This document shows, piece by piece, positions 13,127 to 23,104 of a stretch of DNA of 64,000 nt; the first letter of the stretch is position 1, and each line of letters starts with the position of its first letter. A model generated the notes under the pieces. That model saw only the letters and a program-made list of their open reading frames with translations. It was not told the origin of the DNA and ran no database searches. Source of the DNA: Mauremys mutica (taxonomy: Eukaryota > Chordata > Testudines > Geoemydidae); NCBI RefSeq assembly GCF_020497125.1, contig NC_059072.1, positions 307,910,781-307,974,780 on the forward strand, in the 5' to 3' direction. A program made the translations under genes and the position numbers.

Positions 13127-14281
13127 ATCTGGTAGTAGACACAGATAAGACGTCTGTCTCCCCAGCAGCGTGCCATGGATGCCTTAGAGAATGAACTGAG
13201 TTTCACTCACAGACTGAATGTAAAATCTATAAAATTAAAGTAATGTGAACCAAAAGGGAAAATGGGACCACATCCACTCATCTGCTGTGTGTGTAGCACA
13301 GTAGGGGATTTTAATGACTAGGCCCGAATCCAAACCCTGTTCAAGTCAATGGAAAGGTGTCCATTAACTTCAGAGGGCTTTGGATCAGATGTTATAGGGG
13401 CAACAAATGTAGACAACAGAGATGAGGCAAATTGGTTTTGTACTTATGGCCGACAGGAATATGGAATACTCTGCACTTTCCAAGCCCCCCCTTCCCCTGC
13501 CGCTCAGTTGTATCTCACACTGAAATATTATTCCCATTTCAATAATTCTTGCCCTGCTACAAGCACTACAGGGACAAGAAAATAAATTCAACCAAACCAA
13601 AATAATGCAAATCTCAGCATTAATTCAACAGAACTGCAGATAGTAGGGTAAATGAGCATGCAGGAAACCAGCCTCCCATAACAAAACCGCACACAGACGC
13701 ATGCTATAAGCTAGTCTCCACACAGCAAAATTACATTTAAAAAGCAGGCATTAAATTAGCCCTGTCACTGTAAAACTACAAAAACATGCAGTAAACCAAC
13801 CTTAATGTTGAACAATATGTATAAAAGAAGTGATGGAGAAATCCCTCATTGGTTCAGAGATTGATTTGAATAAGAATCCAGATGTCTGATGGAACTTCCC
13901 ATTACGCTCCCAAACCAAAACATGCCACCTTCCTAACAGGCCCAGAAATAATCCTCCCCCAGCTAACCTCCCTGTCCCTCTGCTTGCTGTTATGTTCTTG
14001 CAGGGAGTTCCTGCTCCCCACTTTGGGTTTCTTTGGTAGATAGCTGGCTTGCTTCCTCCCTTTGACATCTTTTAGGAGTCTATTTCATTGCTCTCTCCAC
14101 ACAAAGGACTGTGAAAATTAATTAAAAAAAAAAAGCTTCTGCTGAAACCTCCTGAGCACATGAAGATTCAGACTAGTGGGGCATCTGAAGAAATACCACC
14201 TGAATTCAGCTATGTGATGAAATCCAGCCAACCCATCTTGGGTCTCACGAAAGCACTGCAAAAATCTCTGACATTTGATTA

Positions 14282-14778
14282 AGCAGCAAAGAATCCTGTG
14301 GCACCTTATAGACTAACAGACGTTTTGCAGCATGAGCTTTCATGGGTGAATACCCACTTCTTCGGATGCAAGTGGTGGAAATTTCCTGGGGCAGGTATAT
14401 ATAAGCAAGCAAGAAGCAAGCTAGAGATAACGAGGTTAGATCAATCAGGGTGGATGAGGCCCTGTTCTAGCAGTTGAGGTGTGAAAACCAAGGGAGGAGA
14501 AACTGGTTCTGTAATTGGCAAGCCATTCACAGTCTTTGTTTAGTCCTGAGCTGATGGTGTCAAATTTGCAGATGAACTGGAGCTCAGCAGTTTCTCTTTG
14601 AAGTCTGGTCCTAAAGTTTTTTTGCTGTAGGATGGCCACCTTAAGATCTGCTATTGTGTGGCCAGGGAGGTTGAAGTGTTCTCCTACAGGTTTTTGTATA
14701 TTGCCATTCCTAATGTCTGATTTGTGTCCATTTATCCTTTTCCTTAGAGACTGTCCAGTTTGGCCGATGTACAAACTG
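14282..14778 (-). mobile_element. 5'-truncated Penelope-like element, 497 bp
   Basis: The minus strand carries the end of a GIY-YIG endonuclease frame, then a 3' untranslated stretch, then the PLE terminal sequence (TGGGTATTCACCC, GAAAGCTCATGC, GTCTGTTAGTC, AGGTGCCACAGGATTC in that order). Flanks are GACATTTGATTA (14270-14281) and GACATTTGATTG (14779-14790), a 12-bp target duplication with one mismatch. The reverse-transcriptase part is lost by 5' truncation, so this copy cannot move by itself. The same terminal sequence recurs at 27535-27667 and 63725-63953. Confidence 0.85.
14445..14778 (-). pseudogene. PLE GIY-YIG endonuclease C-terminal remnant
   Basis: Read on the minus strand, the frame begins inside the endonuclease with SLYIGQTGQSLRKR, the YIG half of a GIY-YIG motif followed by the usual basic helix. 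It continues with KPVGEHFNLPGH and ends in a conserved tail containing GLNKDCEWL. This is the arrangement of the C-terminal nuclease of Penelope-like retroelements, which nicks target DNA during insertion. The GIY strand and all of the reverse transcriptase are missing because the copy begins at 14778. The in-frame ATG at 14783 lies in the target duplication and is host DNA, not the element's start. The frame runs about 110 codons and is a dead fragment. Confidence 0.8.
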
Positions 14779-14954
14779 GACATTTGATTGACATCCAGAT
14801 AGTGAAGAAAATATGCATCACCAACAAAGATATTTTCACTGCCACAAATAGCTAATTAATAGTTAATAATATAGTTAATAACTAATAATAAAATAGTCAA
14901 TAATTATCAAAGTCAATGGAACTATCCTGACTTACACCAGCTGAGGATCAGGCC

Positions 14955-15136
14955 CTCTGTGCCTCAGTTTCCCATCTGTAAAATGGAGCTAAGAATACTT
15001 CCTTTCTCCCACACTTTGTCTGCATTGTCTATTTATCTTGTAAGCAGTTTGGGAAAAGGACTGTCTGTTGCCATATTTGTGTACAGTGACTAGCATATAA
15101 GACTTTAATGTCTGGGGATCATAGATGCTTCTGTAA
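14955..15136 (+). repeat. MIR-like SINE, 3' half
   Basis: Contains CTCTGTGCCTCAGTTTCCC and CATCTGTAAAATGG, the core/tail signature of MIR-type tRNA-derived SINEs, followed by a tail with GTACAGTGACTAGCATA. The tRNA-derived head is absent. Boundaries are approximate. Confidence 0.6.
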
Positions 15137-15288
15137 CAAAATAATAATAATGGACCTCCAAAGATGCATGTTTTTTCCACCCTCCTTCTAAAAACAGGGC
15201 CCTTTCAGGTACATCAAATTGGGCACCGAAACACTGAGGCCTTCAAACTAGTCACTTTGGAAAATCTTGGCCAAATTTGTCTCTTTGC

Positions 15289-15623
15289 CCGGGGTTCTCA
15301 AACTTCACTGCACCGCACTTCTGACAACAAAAATTACTACATGACCCCAAGAGGGGGCCAGGGCCAGGGCCAAAGCCCAAGGGATTCAGCCCTGGACAGG
15401 GGGGACCTGTAACCTGAGCTCTGCTGCCCAGGGCTGAAGCCTGAGCCCCACTGCCCAGGGCTTTGGCCCCAGGTGGTGGCACTTGGCCTTCAGCTTCGGC
15501 CTCAGGCAGTGAGGCTCAGGCTTCAGCCCCAAGCTCCAGCAAGTCTAACGCCAGCCTGGTGACCCCATTAAAATGGGATCATGACCCACTTTGGGGTCCC
15601 GACCCACACGTTGAGAACCTCTG
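15289..15623. mobile_element. hAT-type MITE, 335 bp, perfect 8-bp TSD
   Basis: The left end is CCGGGGTTCTCAAAC and the right end is GTTGAGAACCTCTG, an inverted pair. Both flanks carry CTCTTTGC (15281-15288 and 15624-15631). The interior is GC-rich with repeated GGGCTTTGG/CCCAGGGC-like blocks. A long open frame on the plus strand (15463-16152) begins in this MITE and runs into flanking DNA. I do not regard it as a gene. Confidence 0.85.
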
Positions 15624-15631
15624 CTCTTTGC

Positions 15632-16571
15632 AGTTGTTCTGTTGCTCATATTCATGTACCAGCCAGGCCACTGGGCAGAGGTGGGTGTTGTGCACACACT
15701 CCCATCTACAACACTTAATGTTTATTAGAAACGATCAGGCTCAGAGCACACCTGATTTTTTTAAAGGTTTCCTATATCCTCCACTTCTGCCAGTGCAGCT
15801 ACTAGTCCCCCATCTCACTTGCATCCTGCTGAGTAGGTACAGCTGTATGCAGTGCCTCCTGTCAACCAATGAGAACCCCAGGAGAAACAGTGGTGGAAGG
15901 GATAGTCTAGCAGGAGCAGTGATGGGAGGCCCTCTGACACTGAGTTACCTTTTTCAAATGTCAGTAAGAGAGGCTGACAGAAGAAAGAGGAGGCCAAAAT
16001 GGACATTCCTTCAGAGAGACTGGTGCTGGTGGGGAGAAGCTGAGGGACTGCAGTATAGGGCCTCCCACAAAAGGTTAGGGGAAAGGCATTTATATGGAGT
16101 AGTCAACAGAGCAGTTTTTAAGAAGGCATGTGGTAACATATTTAGAGGATAATAATGTAGGGGAAGGAAGATGCAGGGACGGAACATAATCTGAAAAGGA
16201 TTCTCCTCCTTGGATACAGTAAAGATGTGCTTGTTGGTGTGTGCATCTGTGGACCGAATTTGTCCCTTGAGTAATAGACCCACATGCAGGAATGGATGTG
16301 GAGAGATGGGCACATCGCTCAGTTTTACACACCATTTCCTTTAGGCAACATCCCACCACTAGCATTCACATGTAACTACTGAAACCATCATGTCCAGGCA
16401 CTGGAAGTAGTTTGGATTAGAATGTGAATCCCCATCTTTTTTTAGATGAATATTTGGCTATTGAGCCAAAGGGTCAGAGCTACTAGCCCAAGCTATCTGA
16501 TAATCTTGGACATGATTCTATTCTAACTTACATTGGTTTATCTCAGAACAACTCCATTCATCTCAGTGAAT
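15632..16571. other. No supported gene
   Basis: Open frames run through this interval on both strands but show no domain, splice structure or homologous partner. I see no defined repeat. Confidence 0.4.
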
Positions 16572-16938
16572 GGGACACTAGATGGGGAGGACTCTAACTT
16601 ACCACAGAGAATTCTTTCCCAGGTATCTGGCTGATGGGTCTTGCCCACATGCTCAGGGTCTAACTGATCACCATATTTGGGGTCGGGAAGGAATTTTCCC
16701 CCAGGTCAGATTGGCAGAGACCCTGGGGGTTTTCGCCTTCCTCTGCAGCATGTGGCACGAGTCACTTGCAGGTTTAAACTAATGTAAATGGTGGATTCTC
16801 TGTAACTTGAAGTCTTTAAATCATGTTTTGAGGACTACAGTAACTCAGCCAGAGGTTAGGGGTCTATTACAGGAGTGGGTGGGTGAGGTTCTGTGGCCTG
16901 CAATTGTGCAGGAGGTCCAACTAGATGGTCATGATGGT
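16572..16938 (+). mobile_element. CR1 LINE 3' UTR, left part (interrupted)
   Basis: Typical CR1 3'-end sequence: GGGAAGGAATTTTCCCCCAG, then GGGTTTTCGCCTTCCTCTGCAG, then CAGGAGGTCCAACTAGATGG. It stops at 16938 where a hAT element is inserted and resumes at 18724 with CTTTTCTAGCCTTAAAGTC. The insertion splits what was a continuous CR1 tail. The 16572 boundary is approximate. Confidence 0.75.
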
Positions 16939-18715
16939 TAGGGTGATCGTATTTCCCTATGCTGAATACAGGACACCTGGTAAAATTACTCATATTCAAG
17001 CAAGTTCAATGGCAATGAATCGTACAAACATTCAAATTAACATCAAGTTGACTGAGCCCCTGTTAAAAAGAAATACTGCGTAGTTGGATTCTTTTTATTT
17101 ACCTTCTTACCTTTAAGGCTTTAGGGGTCACATGGGGAGAGGTGACACACACACATTCTTGTACACTCTCTCACACAGGGGGAGTAACCGACTGACCTGA
17201 CCTTCCCTGTCCGGTGCTCTCTGCCCTCCATGCCTGGCTGGGCCCCCAGAACAGATCCACCTCTCCTGGTACCTGGCACTGATCTTCCCGAGGCAACACA
17301 CTGGGGGAAGGGGTCGCACAGGGTCACATATCCCTCCTCCCCAGATTTCTGCCAGGGTTCACACCAGAATGTGGCCAGCAGCAGCCTTTCGGCACTGTGT
17401 AGGAGGGAAGGGACAAGAGCTGCTTCCAGCTGCAGGGGGGTGGTGGGGATGACCTGGCCCATGTCTTTGCAGAGCTCATCTCTTCTCACACCCCCTCCAT
17501 TCCCCCCCCCCTCCCCTCCCGTGGCTGGAAGCAGCTTGTCCCTTCCTGCCCGCACAGTGTCAAAAGGCAGCTAACACCTCCAAGCTGCTGCTGGCTACCA
17601 ACATAACCCAGTCACTTCCTGTCCCGTGGCTACAGCACGGGCAGGAAGGGGTTAAGCCCTAAGGACGCATTGTGCACCAGGGCCCAGGGAACCTGACTGC
17701 AGGGGCTTCAGCGAACCAGGCCAGAGAGGTGGCTCAACAGATGAGGGTGCATAGGGGTGGAGCAGCCCCACGCTCCCTGGGGGCAGGACCCAGGGTGGTG
17801 GTGGTGGGGGGGACGGGGATGCAGGAGAAGAGGGTGCTAAGCCCCTGCCCTGGGGCTGCTGTGGAGCTGAAGGGTCGGGGTGGGAGCAGGCTGGAAATAG
17901 CTCCCCCCGGCCCCGCCACTCCAGAGCTTAGCTGAGGGGCGGAGAGACTTCCATGTGCCAGCGCAGTGTGGGACTTTGGCACATGCAGGGCTCGGCTTCT
18001 CCTGGCCAGCACCCTGAGCCAGAGGGTCGTGGGCTTTCCCAGGGTGCTGCCCCAGCCAGAGGCAGTGGGGGAAGGAAGGAGCCTCTCAGCCAGGCTGTTG
18101 GTGAGCTGAGCACTCAGACCAGGGGCTGGTTCTCCACACAGCGCCGGGAGCAGGACGCGCCCCGCTGGAGGGGATACGGAGGAGCGGTGGGGCTGGAGGG
18201 GGGCAGCAAAGGGGGAAAGCAGGGTGAGGACAGCGAGATGGGGAGCATATAAAGTGCTGATGGCTGGGCAGCAGAGGCGACACATAACTGGCTGCCCCCT
18301 GGCGCCTCCATGCACTCACCAACCACCGCAATTCGCAGCCAGTGCCGGGCGGAAACGGGATGGGGGGCAGGGCCCTGCTGGCTGACAGCCAGCACGCAGC
18401 AGGGGCTGTGCTGACGGACCAGCAGGGGGGGCAGCTGGCCCCACATGCTGTATCTTCGCCCCCTTACCAGCTTTGCACACCCACCCTCATCGTTGGCCAG
18501 TGGACCTGCCCACTCACCGCTGATGGGCAGGCGACTGGCGAGTAGGGATCCAACCAGCATCAGGACCCACCAGTACTGACCGGGGGGTGGGGTGGGGGGA
18601 GAGGGAGACAGAAAATACGGAACAATTTGTCCATTTTAAAGAAAAAGTCGGGACACCTGTAGGAGGGCTTAAATTCAGGACTGTCCCTATAAAAATGGGA
18701 CATCTGGTCACTCTA
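16939..18715. mobile_element. hAT element with 1.5-kb GC-rich core, inserted in CR1
   Basis: It starts TAGGGTGATCG and ends GGTCACTCTA, with the perfect octamer ATGATGGT on both sides (16931-16938 and 18716-18723). Its right end (about 18678-18715) is nearly identical to the right end of the 124-bp hAT MITEs at 1149 and 30627, so it belongs to the same family. The first ~180 bases are AT-rich, and 17120-18600 is strongly GC-rich. Open frames of up to 193 codons occur on both strands, but none has a hAT dimerisation or DDE motif, so it is non-autonomous. The core may be captured DNA or a derived part of the family. Confidence 0.85.
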
Positions 18716-18723
18716 ATGATGGT

Positions 18724-18760
18724 CTTTTCTAGCCTTAAAGTCTATGAATCTCTGAGCCAA
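18724..18760 (+). mobile_element. CR1 LINE 3' UTR, right part (interrupted)
   Basis: Continuation of the CR1 tail broken at 16938: CTTTTCTAGCCTTAAAGTC followed by TATGAATCTC. Joining 16938 to 18724 (with one copy of the octamer) restores the usual CR1 3' end. Confidence 0.75.
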
Positions 18761-20361
18761 TCCTGAAGTACGCTGGTGCTAGTGACATAAGAATGAGGCT
18801 CCGCAAATGACATGTCTGGTATGTTATATCCAGCAAATGTGTGTGTTTATGAGCACTGACACATGCCTGGGATGGTAAATCTTAAAATTTCATTAATTTG
18901 AATTAAATGTTTCAAATAAATGCTCCTCCTTGAGCCCCTTACAAAGAAATTTATACCGAGTCTTTAAGATGTTAGTGAATGCATAAAGCAGGTGAATGTC
19001 ACCATCACCTGACAGTAGCAATCACATTTCATGGTAAATAATTACCAGCTCCCAACTACAAATGTGAGCTTCTTAAACTAACATAATTCATTGCAATGTG
19101 TTCACAGCCTGCAAATTGCAAATGTTCATTTTCCACCACAACTACTGCTAGGATATATGCGAGAGAGCCATATGTACCAATCTGCAGCAAAGACTTTTAA
19201 AAGCCAGCTTGATTAATATTGCTATTGTCTTTCTTCCTGGAAACATAATCTTGAAGATTTCAGTATAGAAGAGTGAGTGTGATTGTGCATTTCCCATTCC
19301 CAATGTACAAAATCTTTTCAATGATTCTCCTGACTCTACCTCCTAATTAAGGTAACCAGATCAGCATTCAGAGCTGCTTCTAAAAACCCCATGTCAGAAC
19401 CTCTTGTGTCCACTCAGCAGCCTCAGTCTGCGGGCAGTTCTGTAAGGACTGTTAAACCAAGGTTATATTGATAAACACTTGTCTTAACAATAACCTTACG
19501 TGCTTCACGGGGTTTTCCATAGCATGAAATATATTATTAGATTAGCAGACATTATTAGTTCTTTGTCTGGCAGCTGAATCTAACAGCAAAGAACTTCAGT
19601 AAGCTAGCGGAACAACCAAGCTCCTACCTCAGTGTCCACATCTCTGTCATGGTCCAAATGACTCATATACAGTGCTACAGCTGTTTCAGCATTCTTCAGG
19701 TTTTAAGCAGCTTTATCAGTGACTAAAGTTTATATAAGTAATCTATACCTCAGCATTTGCAATATAAAGACACCACAAGCAGCTCTCTCTCAGACTTTAA
19801 GCTTCGGTAGGATATTATTTGGAGGAATTTTATTTAAAATGCAATATCCTTTTTCTTTTCTTTCTTTTTTCTCCTTTTCTATGAGAAATTAAATCAACTG
19901 AACTTGGATGGAACTGCACTCTTTATAAAAAGGGCTTACATCATTTGTGTAAAAAAGGGAAGACTGTCAACCTTGATTGGAAAGTAATAATTCTTAAAAG
20001 GAATGAGTAAGGTGTAATATTATCTTTCCTGTGCCTGAAGTGATAGATATTTTCAAGACTTTTAAGCAAAAAGGCAAAAGTGAATATGTAGTGGATCTCA
20101 AAGCTACAGCCATGGTTGGTTTAAAAAAGAAATCCAAAGTAGCGTTATAGTCTGAAATCTTGCTCAAAGCCTTGAGGGGGCAATGCAATCAAAGCACACT
20201 TTTTTTTGCGTCTTTCTACTGCTTTTACACTACAAACAATGGGTGTAACTCCAGAGTGACAATACTCCAGAGTATTGCAGTGGTGAATCAGGCCCTTGGT
20301 GCTTGCCGTCCCTTTATCTGGGCATTTCATTTATCCTATTCAGCTTGTCTACATATTCTGC
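18761..20361. other. No supported feature
   Basis: AT-rich, apparently unique sequence. I found no gene or bounded repeat. Confidence 0.4.
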
Positions 20362-20540
20362 AGCACAAAGATGGTCTACACACAACATTGCACTGGTTTA
20401 ACTAAAATTGGCTTTAAAACAACTTAGTTAAACTGGTGCAAAACTCCTGTGTGGTCACTTAACTTATTTAAATCTCCATATTTAGATTAAGTCAATTCCT
20501 TACAAATTAAACTAAATCACTATAAGCCAGGTTCAAGAGT
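20362..20540. repeat. Decayed MITE related to 50380-50560
   Basis: Contains ATGGTCTACACACAAC, then inverted blocks TTTAACTAAAATTGG and AACTTAGTTAAACTGG, then AAACTAAATCACTATAAG. Similar blocks in the same order (AAACTGGTTTTGTTAAATTGG, GGCGCAAAACCC, AAGCTAAATCAACATAAG) occur near 50400-50540. The GTCTACAC motif hints at the Harbinger group, but I cannot define both ends. Confidence 0.4.
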
Positions 20541-20544
20541 TTGA

Positions 20545-20722
20545 GAGTTTATGGTTCTAATCCTAGCTCTACCACATATGTCCTGTGTGACCTTGGGCAA
20601 GTCACTTCACCTTTCTGTGCCTCTGTTTCCCTTCCTGCCCTTTGTCTGTCTTATCTATTTAAATTCTAAGCTCTTCAGGGCAGGGACTGTCACTTACTAT
20701 ATGTTTGGATAGTGCCAGAAAC
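20545..20722 (+). repeat. MIR-like SINE
   Basis: Shows a B-box-like GGTTCTAATCC, then GTGTGACCTTGGGCAAGTCA and CTGTGCCTCTGTTTCCC, the conserved core of MIR-type SINEs. It ends with a tail containing CTCTTCAGGGCAGGGACTG. The copy is old, and its left end merges with the MITE remnant before it. Confidence 0.65.
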
Positions 20723-21394
20723 AAAGAAATGGAGGGTGGGTATGTGTCTTCTTGGCATTAGGGTTTGTACATCCTGTATGTTTATAATGACTCATTCTAA
20801 GTTTTAAAAACAGAAATTACAGGGAGAGACAAAAGCCAACAAAATATGTCTAGTCGTATAGTTAAAATTAGCTTAAATTCTTATATACCATAGGAAAGTA
20901 ATCTAAGTAAGGAGGCACTCAAACTTTGCCCACTGAGACACGCTGGCAACATGACAAGGCCATACCAAATTTGTATTAATTAAACAGAATAGGCAGCAGC
21001 ACCTCTCACCTTTAATCGACTAGTTCTGCAAGCTATAGGGTCCAGTCTGTTATGTTTTATTTTGATGGGAGAAGACAACTGTTAATAATAATAATGGTGC
21101 ATGATGGGATTTTGAGTCTCCACAAGTTCATCTCTGTACTAATTAAAAAATGAAAACTACGGCAGACTCCATTGTAGAACTTGATACGTCCCATTTACCC
21201 TCCCAGCAGCAAACTACATTTCACCAACCCTGAAATAATTTTTTTCCATGTAAATGTTATGGTTAAGACACTTCTTAATTCAATTTCTATAGTAAAAGGA
21301 ATTTGCAGATGGAATAATTCAAATCCGTCCATTTCTGTTTTGCAAATTTTCTTATTAAGATATTAAAATTTTGTTTCTTTTCTTGTTCTTTCAC

Positions 21395-21612
21395 AGAGGA
21401 AGGCTGGGTTTGTGGCTAAGGCACTGGTTTACAGCAGATGTGGGTTCAATTCTCAGCTCCGTCCACAAACTTCCAGTATGATGCTGGGGCATTCACTTAA
21501 TTGCTCTGCACCTCAATTCCCCATCTGTAAAATTAGAGTAATTGTCTGTCCTGTCTATTTAGATTGCTACCTCTTTGGGGCAGGAACTATCTACTGCTAT
21601 CTTTGTTTTTTG
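21395..21612 (+). repeat. Near-complete tRNA-derived SINE (MIR-like)
   Basis: A tRNA-like head has a plausible A box TGGCTAAGGC (21413-21422) and B box GGTTCAATTC (21443-21452). It is followed by the core CTCTGCACCTCAATTCCCC and CATCTGTAAAATTAG and a tail with CCTCTTTGGGGCAGGAACT. The spacing of the two boxes fits an internal Pol III promoter. It is a retroposed SINE and not a functional tRNA gene, since no cloverleaf can be completed. Confidence 0.7.
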
Positions 21613-21910
21613 TGAAAATTTCTGAATTTCGTCAAGGTCAGAATTTCTGTCAGCAAAAAGGGGCTTTGTATTTGTTTTGTTTGTTTGTTTGTTTTCCTAA
21701 GCAAAAAAATGGGCACAATTCCACCCCTGAAATAAACTGCAGGTTTCATCCATTTGCTTTTAGTAAAATTATACCATTTTCAAGAAGAGAGATTATCCCT
21801 ATTTGCAGAGATAGTCATTTTTGCCCCGCTGCAAACATTTTCTCTTATACTTTTTTTTAGAAATATAAGAAATCTTTGGTAAAACAGGAAAGAATTTCAG
21901 TTTTTGTGAA
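21613..21910. other. AT-rich fold-back-like patch with (GTTT)n
   Basis: Contains TGTGAAAATTTCTGAATTTC and GTCAGAATTTCTGTCAG in an AT-rich setting, plus the (GTTT)n tract at 21677-21697. It resembles the patches at 2110-2335 and 35520-35655. Ends are undefined and there is no gene. Confidence 0.35.
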
Positions 21911-23080
21911 ACAGCCAAAAAACTTGAACCAAACTAAAAACAACTATAAATATATTTTTTTCTACAGGAAGTGCAAATAGTTTTTCCTAATTGCAGCACT
22001 GGTTACTCATTGATGGTTTTTTGTTTTCATAACTGACAGATATCTTTCTAGCAAATATGTTAACTGGCTTGTGATAGGCCCATTGAAATCTTCCCACATC
22101 TAGACTGTTCCCATTCTTTTAGAGAGAAAAGGTGGGTGAGGTAATATTTTTTATTGGACCAACTGCTGTGGACCATGTTGCATTCCAATAATTTTATGAT
22201 ATGGTACCTTCAAGCTGGTACTGGGATGAACAGGAATTAAGTAAGAATGGCTTGTTTATATTGTTGGGGCCAAATCCTTCCCTTGGGTATATGTAAATAA
22301 CTTCCAGTTGTTTCTACTGAAGCCTATCGTAAAACTGACTTCAGTAGGATCAGAGTTAGGCCAATGCCGGGCAATTGAAAATTTCACCCAATGTTCTTGT
22401 ACTCATTGATGGCTGCATGCATGTATCTAAATGCAGAAGTTTGCTCTGTTGTATTGCTTAGTGAGAATTTTCATTGAACTACAGTGCAGTTAATTTAAAT
22501 ATATCACATAAGTAATGCCCAATAGCATAACCTCCCTGAAATGATATTAAAGTTGCAATATTTTGGAGCTTGACAATGTTTTCTCAGCCATGCAGGGTCA
22601 CATCCCTACAGCAGCCCAACCACACTGTTGATTATTCTTTGTTCCTTTTTGACTCATTTTTTATGTTACTGTTTGTTGTGTTTTGCCAGTTGTGTGACCC
22701 ATGTGAAATAACTTGTTCCATTGCTCCATTATTGTAACTAATACTTGGGCAGTGTTCATTAATGATAGCCATATAACTGCAAACCTTGACTAAGATTTTC
22801 AAACATGAACTGTGATATTTGGCAACCCCCAAAAATAACTAGTCACTTTTGAATATCATGGCCAATATTACTTTTAATTTTCAAAACACAGTTCTCTAAA
22901 ATATGGATGATACCCTGGCCCTAGTGAAGTCAATGGCAAAACTTCCATTTACTTGAATGGGCCTAGGATTTTGCCTAATCAAAAACAAGAAATGGACTCA
23001 AGTCAACGTTTGGTGTGTGCAATGTGGTATTTTTAATTGTATGTAATCTAAAGAGACCCCCCTAACAATGGATAGTGCAA
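21911..23080. other. Non-coding; PLE scrap and small fold-back
   Basis: 22120-22165 (GGTGGGTGAGGTAATATTTT, ATTGGACCAACT) looks like a short piece of another PLE terminal family. 22795-22870 is a small inverted repeat (AAGATTTTCAAACATGA against TCACTTTTGAATATCAT). I see nothing else. Confidence 0.4.
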
Positions 23081-23104
23081 AAACAAACAAACAAACAAAC
23101 AAAA
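23081..23104. repeat. (CAAA)n short tandem repeat
   Basis: About six copies of the tetranucleotide. Confidence 0.85.

Larger units (their letters stand above)
9993..14269. other. Gene-free stretch with simple repeats
   Basis: No gene is seen. It holds the (TC)n tract at 10886-10917, an (AT)n/T-run patch at 12506-12530, an (AAAT)n patch at 13108-13126 and an eroded antisense MIR-like passage around 10190-10300. An open frame at 13802-14068 on the minus strand has no recognisable domain and no codon-level support. Confidence 0.4.

Noticed and set aside
15463..16152. 229-codon open frame on the plus strand
   Set aside because: It begins inside a hAT MITE with a verified 8-bp duplication and continues into ordinary flanking DNA. 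No domain, splice sites or partner copy.
17734..18315. 193-codon minus-strand frame (and others) in the GC-rich hAT core
   Set aside because: GC-rich DNA has few stops by chance. The frame is Pro/Ser/Ala-rich low complexity, overlaps frames on the other strand and lacks transposase motifs.
17120..18600. CpG island/promoter of a host gene
   Set aside because: The GC-rich block lies wholly within a transposon bounded by perfect duplications. No exon follows.
21413..21452. Possible tRNA gene (A and B box)
   Set aside because: The boxes are followed by a SINE core and tail and no acceptor stem pairs, so it is a SINE head.
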